A stretch of 56,279 bases of DNA from NCBI GenBank assembly GCA_964579735.1, contig CAZOHH010000004.1:1-56279 (forward strand), given 5' to 3'. Source of the stretch: CAILLO01 sp964579735 (GTDB lineage: Bacteria > Bacillota > Clostridia > Saccharofermentanales > UBA5734). The notes beneath the pieces were generated by a model, which was not told where the DNA came from, ran no database searches, and was given only the letters and a program-made list of their open reading frames with translations. The position numbers and the translations under genes are program-made. Of this stretch, positions 12,372 to 19,983 are shown piece after piece. Every line of letters begins with the position of its first letter. The first letter of the stretch is position 1.

Positions 12372-12938
12372 TCAGACCTCCATCAGATCCTTTTCCTTGT
12401 CGCATATCTGCTTCTCGATCTCGGCGATATAGGAGTCCGTGATCTTCTGGATCTCCTTCTCGGCCTCGGTAAGCGTGTCTTCCGACATCTCGTGTTTCTT
12501 CTGAAGGTCCTTGAAGTGGTCGATGGCTTCGCGGCGGAGGTTGCGGATCGCGACCCGGGCTTCCTCGCCCATCCTGTGTGTCGACTTGACGAGGTCCTTG
12601 CGGCGTTCCTCCGTCAGAGCCGGGAAGACCAGGCGAATCGACTTTCCATCGTTGTTCGGATTCAGCCCGAGGTCCGACGTGTTGATCGACTTGACGATTT
12701 CCTTCAGGGTGCTGGGGTCCCAGGGAGTGATCAGGATGATCCGAGCTTCCGGCACTTGAATGTTGGCGACCTGCTGGACCGGAGTCTTCGTGCCGTAGTA
12801 GTCGATGGTGAGCTTGTCGAGCACGTGCGGATTCGCTCGACCGGCACGGATCGCGTGGAATTCCTCCTGAAGCACATGGAGCGTCTTGGTCATCCGGTCC
12901 TCGTAGGATTTGTAGCTATCCCTGTTCAGTATGAACAT
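12372..12938 (-). CDS. frr: Ribosome recycling factor
   Basis: RRF splits post-termination ribosomes together with EF-G. The 188-residue product has the family length, the RAGRANPHVLDKL motif in the first helix and the long charged C-terminal helices. The ATG is preceded by a strong AGGAGG eight bases upstream. Unlike in many genomes, frr here has its own promoter and is separated from pyrH by a terminator-like hairpin. It is followed by uppS 91 bases downstream. Confidence 0.97.
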   Translation of the reverse strand: MFILNRDSYKSYEDRMTKTLHVLQEEFHAIRAGRANPHVLDKLTIDYYGTKTPVQQVANIQVPEARIILITPWDPSTLKEIVKSINTSDLGLNPNNDGKSIRLVFPALTEERRKDLVKSTHRMGEEARVAIRNLRREAIDHFKDLQKKHEMSEDTLTEAEKEIQKITDSYIAEIEKQICDKEKDLMEV

Positions 12939-12991
12939 GCGTCCGACCTCCTAAGTTCGCGGTTCGATTCCTGATTCGTTTCTGTAGCCCT

Positions 12992-13021
12992 ATTATATGT
13001 CATCGACTCTCCTGCATTCAA
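12992..13021 (-). promoter_or_regulatory. Sigma-A promoter of frr
   Basis: On the minus strand a -35 box TTGAAT (13021-13016) is followed after 18 bases by a perfect -10 box TATAAT (12997-12992). Transcription would start near 12985, about 47 bases before the frr start codon. It lies downstream of the pyrH terminator, so frr-uppS-cdsA and the genes behind can be expressed independently of rpsB-tsf-pyrH. Confidence 0.75.
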
Positions 13022-13074
13022 CGCCTATGACACGGTCCTCTTGTCATGTTGCATGGATTCCTCGACAAAGAGAC

Positions 13075-13101
13075 GGCGCCTTCCCGAAACCGGGAGGCGC
13101 C
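13075..13101 (-). terminator. Terminator-like hairpin after pyrH
   Basis: GGCGCC plus TTCCCG pairs with CGGGAGGCGCC around an AAAC loop, with one bulged base. On the minus strand the stem is followed by GTCTCTTTGTC, a weak T-rich tail. It starts about 35 bases after the pyrH stop and lies before the frr promoter, which fits a transcription end point. Confidence 0.6.
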
Positions 13102-13134
13102 GACCGTGGCGGGAGCCGCAAATCTGAAACACGT

Positions 13135-13842
13135 CTACGATACGATCGTTCCGATTTTCTCCCCATAGGCCATCCTCAGGATGTTCTCCGGGTCCTCGAG
13201 ACTGAACACCGCCATGGGAACGTGGTTGTCCCTGCACAGGGAGGCCGCCGCGGCGTCCATCACACCCAGATTCTTGGCGAGCACCTCGTCGAAGGAGACG
13301 GTCTCGTAGCGGACAGCGTCCGAATGCTTGTTCGGGTCCTTGTCGTACACCCCATCGCACATCGTCGCCTTGAAGAAGACATCGGCCTCGATCTCCGCGG
13401 CGCGAAGGGCGGCGGCCGTGTCGGTCGAGAAGAACGGATTGCCCGTCCCGCAGGCGAAGATCACGATGCGGCCCTTCTCAAGGTGTCGGACAGCCCGCTT
13501 GCGGATATACGGCTCGCAGATCTGGCGCATCTCGATGGCGGACAGCACGCGTGTCTCGGCGCCGGCCTGATCGAGGGCGTCCTGCAGGGCCAGCGAGTTC
13601 ATCGCCGTCGCCAGCATGCCCATGTGGTCCGCGGTCACCCGGTCCATCCCCGCGCTCGTGCGGCCCCGCCAGAAATTGCCTCCGCCGACCACGACGGCGA
13701 CTTGGACGCCCATGGCGCTCAATTCGCGGATCGTGGCGCCCAAAGCCCGAAGCACCTCGTTGTCGATGCCCGTGCCCTTTCCTCCGGCGAGCGCCTCGCC
13801 GCTGATCTTCAGAAGGATCCGCTTGTAGACCGGTGTGCCCAT
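13135..13842 (-). CDS. pyrH: UMP kinase
   Basis: PyrH phosphorylates UMP to UDP in pyrimidine nucleotide synthesis and belongs to the amino-acid kinase fold. The 235 residues begin YKRILLKISGEAL after a short leader, followed by the glycine-rich GGGNFWRG and the DHMGMLATAMN helix. ATG 13842 is chosen because GGAGG stands eight bases upstream; the longer frame has no homology. It lies downstream of tsf across a strong terminator-like hairpin, with no obvious promoter of its own, so its expression probably depends on readthrough. Confidence 0.96.
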   Translation of the reverse strand: MGTPVYKRILLKISGEALAGGKGTGIDNEVLRALGATIRELSAMGVQVAVVVGGGNFWRGRTSAGMDRVTADHMGMLATAMNSLALQDALDQAGAETRVLSAIEMRQICEPYIRKRAVRHLEKGRIVIFACGTGNPFFSTDTAAALRAAEIEADVFFKATMCDGVYDKDPNKHSDAVRYETVSFDEVLAKNLGVMDAAAASLCRDNHVPMAVFSLEDPENILRMAYGEKIGTIVS

Positions 13843-13861
13843 GTACGCTCCTCCATTCTGA

Positions 13862-13894
13862 AAAGAAGGGACACGCACTGCATGTCCCTTCTTT
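13862..13894 (-). terminator. Intrinsic terminator/attenuator between tsf and pyrH
   Basis: A perfect 12-bp stem (AAAGAAGGGACA with TGTCCCTTCTTT) encloses a nine-base loop. On the minus strand the right arm merges into CTTCTTTTC, which gives a U-rich end. It lies between the tsf stop and the pyrH Shine-Dalgarno. No room is left for a separate pyrH promoter, so it probably acts as a partial terminator that sets the ratio of tsf to pyrH. Confidence 0.75.
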
Positions 13895-13902
13895 GTCCCG
13901 AT

Positions 13903-14553
13903 TCAGTTCTTGATCTGCTTCATGACCTCTTCGGCGAAGTTCTCTTCCTTCTTCTGGAGCCCTTCTCCCATTTCGAAGCGGGCGAAGCGCCGGATGGAGA
14001 TCTTCTCGCCGATCTTGGCGATCTTCGACTTGAGCAGCGCATCGATCGTGACGGAGTCGTCCTTCACGAAGCTCTGCTCCAGCAGACAGTTGTCCGAGAA
14101 GAATTTGGACATCCGGCCGTCCACGATCCGGTCGACGACCTTCTCGGGCTTGCCTTCGTTGAGCGCCTGGTTGCGGACGATCACGCGCTCCTTCTCGAGT
14201 TCCTCTGCAGGAACCTCTTCCTTCGTGATCCACTTGGGGTTCATCGCGGCGATCTGCATCGCGACGTCCTTGACGAAGCTCTTGAATTCCTCGCCCTTGG
14301 CGGCGAAGTCGGTCTCGATGTTGACCTCGACCAGCACGCCGATGCGTCCGCCGGCGTGGATGTAGGATTCGACGATGCCCTCGGCGGCGATTCGGCTCGA
14401 CTTCTTGGCGGCCGACGCCATGCCCTTCTCACGCAGCCAGGCGACGGACTTCTCCACATCGCCGGCGGTCTCGGTCAGGGCCTTCTTGCAGTCCATCATG
14501 CCCGCGCCCGATTTCTCGCGCAGGTCCTTGATCATGTCCATGGTGATGTCCAT
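13903..14553 (-). CDS. tsf: Translation elongation factor Ts
   Basis: EF-Ts exchanges GDP for GTP on EF-Tu. The 216-residue product is the compact form. The N-terminal UBA-like domain (IKDLREKSGAGMMDCKKAL) is followed by the core with the TDFAA motif (NIETDFAAKGEEFK) and a C-terminal helical end (KKEENFAEEVMKQIKN). The ATG has GAGGAGG upstream. It lies 48 bases after rpsB, the universal rpsB-tsf pairing. Confidence 0.97.
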   Translation of the reverse strand: MDITMDMIKDLREKSGAGMMDCKKALTETAGDVEKSVAWLREKGMASAAKKSSRIAAEGIVESYIHAGGRIGVLVEVNIETDFAAKGEEFKSFVKDVAMQIAAMNPKWITKEEVPAEELEKERVIVRNQALNEGKPEKVVDRIVDGRMSKFFSDNCLLEQSFVKDDSVTIDALLKSKIAKIGEKISIRRFARFEMGEGLQKKEENFAEEVMKQIKN

Positions 14554-14601
14554 TCGTACGGTTCCTCCTCGTTTGGCGGTCGACGGACCGATTCCTTCGT
14601 C

Positions 14602-15366
14602 CTATTCTGCAGTCGTCTCTTCGACCTTCTCGGTCTCTTCGGTCATCACGGGAGCCTTGGGGTCCGACGGACCTTCCATCTGGACGCCCTGACGGCCTTC
14701 GATGATGGCGTCGGCCATCTTGCCGGCGATCAGCTTGACGGCGCGGATCGCGTCGTCATTGCCGGGAATGACGTAGTCCACTTCGTCCGGGTCGCAGTTG
14801 GTATCGACGATGCCGACGATCGGAATGCCCAGGCGACGCGCTTCGAGGACCGCGATGTGTTCCTTGCGGGGGTCGACGACGAACAGGCAGGCCGGCAGGC
14901 CGGGCATGTCCTTGATGCCGCCGAGGTTCTTCTCGAGCTTGTCCATCTCGAGCTTGAGCTTGGCGACTTCCTTCTTGGGCAGGACGTCGAAGGTGCCGTC
15001 TTCCTGCATGCGGGTCAGCGAGGTCAGGCGGTCGATCCTCTTGCGGATCGTGCGGAAGTTGGTCAGCGTGCCGCCGAGCCAGCGGTTGTTCACGAAGTAC
15101 ATCCCGCAGCGCTCCGCCTCTTCCCGGACGGAGTCCTGGGCCTGCTTCTTGGTGCCGACGAACAGCACGTTTCCGTGCGCGATGGAGACGCTGCGCACGA
15201 ACATGTACGCGTCGTCGACCTTCTTGACCGTCTTCTGCAGGTCGATGATGTAGATGCCGTTGCGCTCCGTATAAATGTAGGCGGCCATTTTCGGATTCCA
15301 CCTGCGGGTCTGGTGGCCGAAGTGAACGCCTGCTTCCAGGAGCTGTTTCATGCTGATGACGCCCAT
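14602..15366 (-). CDS. rpsB: 30S ribosomal protein S2
   Basis: S2 binds the small subunit late in assembly near S1. The 254-residue product contains the signature MKQLLEAGVHFGHQTRRWNP and the central VVDPRKEHIAVLEARRLGIP. ATG 15366 is chosen from GGGAGG ten bases upstream; the upstream in-frame extension is not S2-like. The C-terminus carries an acidic tail rich in E and T, as is common for S2. The gene is the first of the translation operon and has both a promoter and a structured leader. Confidence 0.97.
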   Translation of the reverse strand: MGVISMKQLLEAGVHFGHQTRRWNPKMAAYIYTERNGIYIIDLQKTVKKVDDAYMFVRSVSIAHGNVLFVGTKKQAQDSVREEAERCGMYFVNNRWLGGTLTNFRTIRKRIDRLTSLTRMQEDGTFDVLPKKEVAKLKLEMDKLEKNLGGIKDMPGLPACLFVVDPRKEHIAVLEARRLGIPIVGIVDTNCDPDEVDYVIPGNDDAIRAVKLIAGKMADAIIEGRQGVQMEGPSDPKAPVMTEETEKVEETTAE

Positions 15367-15392
15367 GTGAAAGAGTCCTCCCTTTTTTCCTC

Positions 15393-15440
15393 CGCGGACC
15401 CTGAACCGGCTCTGAATGGCCGAAGGCAGGATGGTCCGCG
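15393..15440 (-). promoter_or_regulatory. Structured 5' leader of rpsB
   Basis: The leader between the promoter and rpsB can fold into a compact hairpin. An outer 8-bp stem pairs CGCGGACC (15393-15400) with GGTCCGCG (15433-15440). Inside are a short CTG/CAG continuation and an inner CGGC/GCCG stem (15407-15410 with 15419-15422). The structure ends about 27 bases before the start codon, just upstream of the A-rich Shine-Dalgarno region. Ribosomal-protein operons are often controlled by such leaders. That this one binds S2 is inference. Confidence 0.5.
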
Positions 15441-15461
15441 TGCGTAATATAGACCGACGGA

Positions 15462-15491
15462 ATTGTACCATGGGGCCACGGCAAGATGCAA
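15462..15491 (-). promoter_or_regulatory. Sigma-A promoter of rpsB-tsf
   Basis: On the minus strand -35 TTGCAT (15491-15486) and -10 TACAAT (15467-15462) are 18 bases apart. A start near 15455 would give a leader of about 90 bases containing the hairpin at 15393-15440. The promoter lies between the stop of the HAD gene and rpsB. Confidence 0.65.
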
Positions 15492-15509
15492 GACATGTGT
15501 CCCGGACCC

Positions 15510-15527
15510 GGATTGATTGGATTGATT
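15510..15527. repeat. Tandem 9-bp repeat
   Basis: GGATTGATT occurs twice head to tail in the 185-base spacer between the HAD hydrolase gene and rpsB, just upstream of the rpsB -35 box. No function is evident; it could be a regulator site or simple slippage. Confidence 0.5.
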
Positions 15528-15551
15528 CCATTCATCCTGCATCGGAATGAT

Positions 15552-16157
15552 TCAGATATCGATGCCACGCCTTGACAGGCTTTTCCGAAGGTCCTCCGGA
15601 CTTGTGTATAGAATCCCTTCGAATCCGCATCGGGCACCGCCCTCGACATTGGCTTCCATGTCGTCGATGAACACCGATTCCTCGGGCAGGATGCCGCACG
15701 ACTCTGCCAAGCGCTGGAAGATCGCAGCATCGGGCTTGATCAGCTTCACCTTGAACGATACGATGCCTCCAACGAAAAGACCCATGAATTCAAATCGCAC
15801 ACACACCTCATCGAAGGCAGCCGCATGGAAATTGGACAGGAAATAGGTCGCATATCCCATTTTTCTCAATTCCATCAGGATTTCGACCGTACCGTCGATC
15901 GGCGTCAGCATCTCCATCCAATGGTCGACGACATCGCGTAGAATGGCTTCTGGGCATTCCGACCTTCTGACCCAGAGTTCGATGGCTTCCTTTTCGGTCA
16001 GTATCCCCAAGTCGAGCTGCACCCATTCCTTGCTCCAGAAAATATCGTTCATAAGGGTTTGAACATGTTCGGGTGCGATATGCATCGTCCTCAGGAATCT
16101 TTCGGGCAAGTAGTTCAACAATACATTTCCAAGGTCGAAGACTATGTTTTTTACCAA
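15552..16157 (-). CDS. HAD-superfamily phosphatase, YihX-like
   Basis: This is a predicted haloacid-dehalogenase-type phosphatase of 201 residues. Motif I is IVFDLGNVLLNY (nucleophile Asp8, with the second Asp replaced by Gly as in the YihX sugar-phosphatase group). Motif II is YFLSNFH, motif III the lysine in KLIKPDAAIF, and motif IV VFIDDMEANVEGG. A helical cap lies between motifs I and II. The start is a TTG whose bases overlap the stop of the upstream ferredoxin-HyfI gene (TTGGTAA), with GGAG five bases away. The coupling makes it the last gene of the Ehr operon. Its substrate is unknown; a link to the complex is inferred from position only. Confidence 0.85.
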   Translation of the reverse strand: MVKNIVFDLGNVLLNYLPERFLRTMHIAPEHVQTLMNDIFWSKEWVQLDLGILTEKEAIELWVRRSECPEAILRDVVDHWMEMLTPIDGTVEILMELRKMGYATYFLSNFHAAAFDEVCVRFEFMGLFVGGIVSFKVKLIKPDAAIFQRLAESCGILPEESVFIDDMEANVEGGARCGFEGILYTSPEDLRKSLSRRGIDI

Positions 16158-16963
16158 GCGGCTCCGCCTCTCCCCTTCTCCTCCATGCGTCCGATCGCCA
16201 GGAGGATTCCATGCAGTATGGCTTGTGGACGGGGCGGGCATCCCGGCACGTAGACGTCGACCGGCACGAGTCCGTCGATGCCGTCGCGGGTAGCGTAGGA
16301 GTCTCGGAAGATGCCTCCGCTGCAGGCGCAGGCGCCGACGGCGACGACCAGCTTCGGGTCGGGCGTGGCGTTGTACGTTTTCAACAGAGCGAGCTCCATG
16401 TTGCGCACGGCGGTGCCGGTGACGAGCAGCAGGTCGGCATGGCGGGGCGAGGCGACGAAATGGACGCCGAATCGCTCGATGTCGTTGAACGGGTTGTTGA
16501 GGCCGTTGATTTCGTAGTCGCAGGCATTGCACGAGCCCGAATCCACTTCCCGTATGGCAAGACTGCGTCCGAACCGGCGGTGGATCTCCTTCGCGAGCAG
16601 GTGCCCGGTCGTCTCGATGGATTCGGCGGGCAGCGCCTCTTCTCGAATGACGATCGGCGAGATGCGCAGGTCCGCGCGGTTGCGGCGGGCGAGCTCGAAA
16701 TGAGGGGTCATCCGGGCGGCGCCGGTCGGGCAGACGTCGGCGCACAGGGCGCAGAACACGCATTCATCATAGTTGATGCCGATGCCGCGGACGGGGTCGA
16801 TGGCGATGGCACCGGATGGGCAACGGGCGACGCAGGCGCCGCAGAGGTTGCATGCGGAGGCGTCGATCGCGGGGGATGCCGCGAAGCGGGACGAATCCAT
16901 GGGTCGCTTCGGGTAGGCGAGCGTCACGCGGCCGTGCTGGAGGATCTTGCCGATCATACCCAT
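16151..16963 (-). CDS. Ferredoxin-HyfI/NuoB fusion, small subunit of Ehr-type complex
   Basis: This 270-residue protein fuses two subunits that are separate in hydrogenase-4 (HyfH and HyfI). Residues 35-82 hold two [4Fe-4S] ferredoxin motifs (Cys38/41/44/48 and Cys68/71/74/78). Residues 140-255 are the NuoB/hydrogenase small-subunit domain, with ligands for the proximal cluster at Cys145, Cys148, Cys212 or 214 and Cys242 (GCPPRP). Electron wiring is therefore intact although the partner large subunit has no NiFe site. ATG 16963 is preceded by GGGAGG; the longer frame adds an unrelated 12 residues. It lies 16 bases after the HyfG-like gene. It is peripheral, on the cytoplasmic face. Confidence 0.9.
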   Translation of the reverse strand: MGMIGKILQHGRVTLAYPKRPMDSSRFAASPAIDASACNLCGACVARCPSGAIAIDPVRGIGINYDECVFCALCADVCPTGAARMTPHFELARRNRADLRISPIVIREEALPAESIETTGHLLAKEIHRRFGRSLAIREVDSGSCNACDYEINGLNNPFNDIERFGVHFVASPRHADLLLVTGTAVRNMELALLKTYNATPDPKLVVAVGACACSGGIFRDSYATRDGIDGLVPVDVYVPGCPPRPQAILHGILLAIGRMEEKGRGGAAW

Positions 16964-16979
16964 GGCTCTTTCCTCCCTT

Positions 16980-18494
16980 TCATAGGTCGTTTCCCGCATA
17001 CGAGAGGTTGAAGCTCTTGTTGATGAGCGGGAAATCAGGCACGACGTTTCCCTTCACGGCGATGCACAGGGCCGGCCAGTTGCAGAAGGAAGCCGTGCGG
17101 ACCTTGAGGCGCGCGACGGTACCTTCCGGACCGGATTCGACCCAGATCAGGGACTCCCCGCGCGCGGACTCCACGAGGCCGAACGCGCCGCGTCCGCCGG
17201 GGATTGGACCGATATCGGCGTGGACGCTTCCGTCAGGATTCCTTTCGAGGACCTGGAGCATCAGGTCGATGGACTGGAGGCACTCCTCGATCTTCACGTT
17301 CATCCGGCAGTTCACGTCGCCGTTGTTGTGCTCGGGGACGCTGAAATCGAAGTCGGCATAGGCGGCATAGGGATAGGACTTCCGCACGTCGTAGCGGATC
17401 CCGCTGGCGCGGCCGCCGGGACCGGTGGCGTGCAGGTCCATGGCGACCTCCTTCGACAGGATTCCGGTGTTCTCGACGCGGTCGATGAAGAGGTTGTTGG
17501 CGTGGAGGATCTTCGCGGTGTCGACGAGTTCCTTTCGGATCCTGCGGAGCTGGGCCGAGACGCTCTCTTCCTTCCCTGCCGTGAAATCCAGGCGGACTCC
17601 GCCGAGGCGGTTGACGCTTCTCAGGAACCGCTGACCGCAGAGCTCGTCGGCCACGAGGTAGGCCCAGCCGCGCATCAGCCGGAATTGGAAGCCAGCGAAG
17701 CCGTAGGCGGTGTCGAGGCAGATGCCGGCGAGATCTCCGAGGTGGCTGGTCAGGCGTTCGAGTTCAGCGAACAGGACGCGGGTATGTCGAGCACGGAGCG
17801 GAACCTTCACGCCGGAGATGCTTTCGACGGCTTCGCAGTAAGCGAGGGAGTTCGCGAAGGTCTCATCGCCGGATATGCGTTCGGCCAGATAGAGGCAGTG
17901 CTCGAAGGGCTTCCCTTCGGCTAGCTTCTCGATGCCCTTGTGGACATAGTAGAGCTGGGCCTCGAGGTGGACGATGGGTTCGCCGGCCACGCTGAAGCGG
18001 AAGTGTCCGGGTTCGATGATCCCTGCATGGACTGGACCGACGGGGATCTCGAAGACGCCTTCGCCTTCCACGCGGCGGAAGACGGAGGCGCCTTCGACCC
18101 GGAGTGGTTTGCGCTCCTTGGGGAAGTCCTTTCGAAGGGGGTGTTCTCCAGCTGGCCAGTGGGCGTGATGGAGGAGGGGTCGCGGGTCGGGGTGGCTGTC
18201 GGGCACGAGACCGAAGAGGTCCTGGATCTCGCGCTCATAAAGGGTTGCGGCGTGTACGGTGGCCGAGATGCTGGGGAAGGTGCCGGGATCTGGAGCGACG
18301 GGCATCTCGAGGGTGAGCAGGCGCCCGGCGTCGCGGTGGGCGAAGGTATAGCGGAGCAGGTATCGGCCGGACGCGGCGCGTTCATCGGTGGCGAAGAGGC
18401 AGACGAGCGCATGGCCCGACACCGTGACCAGCTGGGTCGCGAGAGAGACGAGTTCGTCGGCGCGGACGGGCTGGCGGGTCTCCGCGAGGCTCAT
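16980..18494 (-). CDS. HyfG/NuoCD-like large subunit lacking all NiFe ligands (Ehr-L type)
   Basis: The 504-residue protein has an N-terminal NuoC-like domain (to about 125) fused to a NuoD/hydrogenase large-subunit domain, as in HycE and HyfG. In those enzymes the first metal motif is RxCGxCxxxH; here the aligned stretch is AERISGDETFANS at residues 204-216, with no cysteine. The second motif, DPCxSC, is replaced by NLSYAGND at 496-503. All four cysteine ligands are gone, so the protein cannot bind a [NiFe] centre. The rest aligns well (ERLTSHLGDLA, GPGGRASG, PRGESLIW equivalents). This matches the described Ehr class of energy-converting hydrogenase-related complexes, whose reaction is unknown. 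It overlaps the HyfF-like gene by four bases. Confidence 0.9.
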   Translation of the reverse strand: MSLAETRQPVRADELVSLATQLVTVSGHALVCLFATDERAASGRYLLRYTFAHRDAGRLLTLEMPVAPDPGTFPSISATVHAATLYEREIQDLFGLVPDSHPDPRPLLHHAHWPAGEHPLRKDFPKERKPLRVEGASVFRRVEGEGVFEIPVGPVHAGIIEPGHFRFSVAGEPIVHLEAQLYYVHKGIEKLAEGKPFEHCLYLAERISGDETFANSLAYCEAVESISGVKVPLRARHTRVLFAELERLTSHLGDLAGICLDTAYGFAGFQFRLMRGWAYLVADELCGQRFLRSVNRLGGVRLDFTAGKEESVSAQLRRIRKELVDTAKILHANNLFIDRVENTGILSKEVAMDLHATGPGGRASGIRYDVRKSYPYAAYADFDFSVPEHNNGDVNCRMNVKIEECLQSIDLMLQVLERNPDGSVHADIGPIPGGRGAFGLVESARGESLIWVESGPEGTVARLKVRTASFCNWPALCIAVKGNVVPDFPLINKSFNLSYAGNDL

Positions 18495-19978
18495 GCGCCC
18501 ACCCCCCCGGAGAGGAGCGTCTGGGCGCGTGTCAGGAGCCTCAGCAGCCAGTCGGGCAGGAAGACGCCGGTCACGAGGACGACGACCAGCAGGAGGACGA
18601 CCACGGCCGCGCCGAGCGGATTGGGCTCGCCGGGTGCGACGGCGGAGAGGTCCGTGGAGGGGCGGGGATAGAACATGCGGAACATGGCCTGGACGATCCC
18701 GGCGAAGACGAGGGCAAGGAGGGCCACGACGCCGACGCCGAGGAGGAAGCGGTGCTCGCCGAAAAGAGACGTCAGCATGCCGAGTTCGCTGGAGAAGAGG
18801 CTGAACGGTGGGGTGCCGCCGAGGGCGATCAGGCCGAGCAGGAAGACCGGTCCGGTCACCGGCAGCGCTTTCGTGAGATGGCCCACCTTGCCGATCTCAC
18901 GGGTTCCGAATTTCTGCAGGACGGTGCCGGAAGTCAGGAAGAGCATGGATTTCGTGAAGGAATGGTTGACCAGGTGATAGAACGCGGCGAAGAGGGAAAG
19001 CGGGGAGAAGACGCCCACGGCGATCGCGACGATGCCCATGTGCTCGATGCTCGAATAGGCCAGCAGCCGCTTGTAGTCCTTCTGGGTCAGCAGGAACAGC
19101 GCCGCCGCGAGGATCGAGAGGAATCCGGCCGCGATCAGAAGGCGCCCGGTGTAGAGAGAGCTGCCGAGGTTGCGGTTGACGATGGAGACGGTGCGCATCA
19201 AGGCGTACATGGCGGCGTTCAGATGGACGCCGGAGAGGAGTGCGCTGACGGGGGACGGGGCCTGGTTGTAGGCGTCGGGGAGCCAGGTGTGCATGGGGGC
19301 GAGGCCGGCTTTGGTGCCGAAGCCGACGAGGAGGAAGACGAAGGCGAAGCGGAGATAGGAGCTGTCCAGCGCGCCCGCGCTGGCGGAAAGCGCGGTCCAG
19401 TCGAGCGAGGTGCCCTCGCCGAGGACACCGGCTGCGGCGCTGTTCAGGAAGATGATGCCGACCATGGCCAGCGTGATCCCGACGGAGCAGAGGATGATGT
19501 ATTTCCAGGCCGCCTCGAGGGCGGACTTTCCACCGTGGAAGCCGACGAGGAAGACCGATGCGAGTGTCGTGGCCTCGATGGCGATCCAGACTGCGCCGAG
19601 GTTGCGGACCGTGAGCGCCAGCACCATGGTGAACAGGAAGACGTGCATGAGGAGATAGAGCAGGCGCACGCGTCCGGCGTCCATGGCGCCGTGGCGGATC
19701 TCGTTTTCGACATAGCCGATGGTGTAGAGGCATACCAGAAGGCCTATGGCCGCGACCAGATCGAGGAACAGGACACTGACGGCGTCGAGGTAGAGCAGTC
19801 CACCGAACAGCGCGGGCGACACGGAGCCGTACCGGAGGACGTCGACGGTCGCGAAGACGGCGATGCAAGCCTGCAACGCGGTAGAGCCGACGCTCACTGC
19901 ATGCTGGAAGCGCCGGGGCAGCGGCAGCGCGAGAAGCAGCAGCGCGGCGGGCGGGATGAGCCAGAGAAACAGTTCCAT
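18491..19978 (-). CDS. HyfF-like antiporter-type membrane subunit (NuoN/NuoM family)
   Basis: This is a proton-conducting membrane subunit of complex I and group-4 hydrogenases. In 495 residues about 13-14 hydrophobic segments are visible. Hallmarks of an active channel are the glutamate in WIAIEATTLASVFLVG, the lysine in GFGTKAGLAPMHTWLPDAYN and the QAPSPVSALLSGV helix. The C-terminal segment lacks the long lateral helix of NuoL. It lies five bases after the HyfE-like gene and overlaps the HyfG-like gene as ATGA. Its role should be ion translocation driven by whatever redox reaction the peripheral arm performs. Confidence 0.9.
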   Translation of the reverse strand: MELFLWLIPPAALLLLALPLPRRFQHAVSVGSTALQACIAVFATVDVLRYGSVSPALFGGLLYLDAVSVLFLDLVAAIGLLVCLYTIGYVENEIRHGAMDAGRVRLLYLLMHVFLFTMVLALTVRNLGAVWIAIEATTLASVFLVGFHGGKSALEAAWKYIILCSVGITLAMVGIIFLNSAAAGVLGEGTSLDWTALSASAGALDSSYLRFAFVFLLVGFGTKAGLAPMHTWLPDAYNQAPSPVSALLSGVHLNAAMYALMRTVSIVNRNLGSSLYTGRLLIAAGFLSILAAALFLLTQKDYKRLLAYSSIEHMGIVAIAVGVFSPLSLFAAFYHLVNHSFTKSMLFLTSGTVLQKFGTREIGKVGHLTKALPVTGPVFLLGLIALGGTPPFSLFSSELGMLTSLFGEHRFLLGVGVVALLALVFAGIVQAMFRMFYPRPSTDLSAVAPGEPNPLGAAVVVLLLVVVLVTGVFLPDWLLRLLTRAQTLLSGGVGA

Positions 19979-19983
19979 CTCCC

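Noticed and set aside
16980..18494. Functional [NiFe] hydrogenase large subunit
   Set aside because: None of the four conserved cysteine ligands is present.
16980..18494. Plain NADH dehydrogenase (complex I) NuoCD
   Set aside because: Gene order, the HyfE-like subunit and absence of NuoE/F/G point to the hydrogenase-4/Ehr lineage instead.
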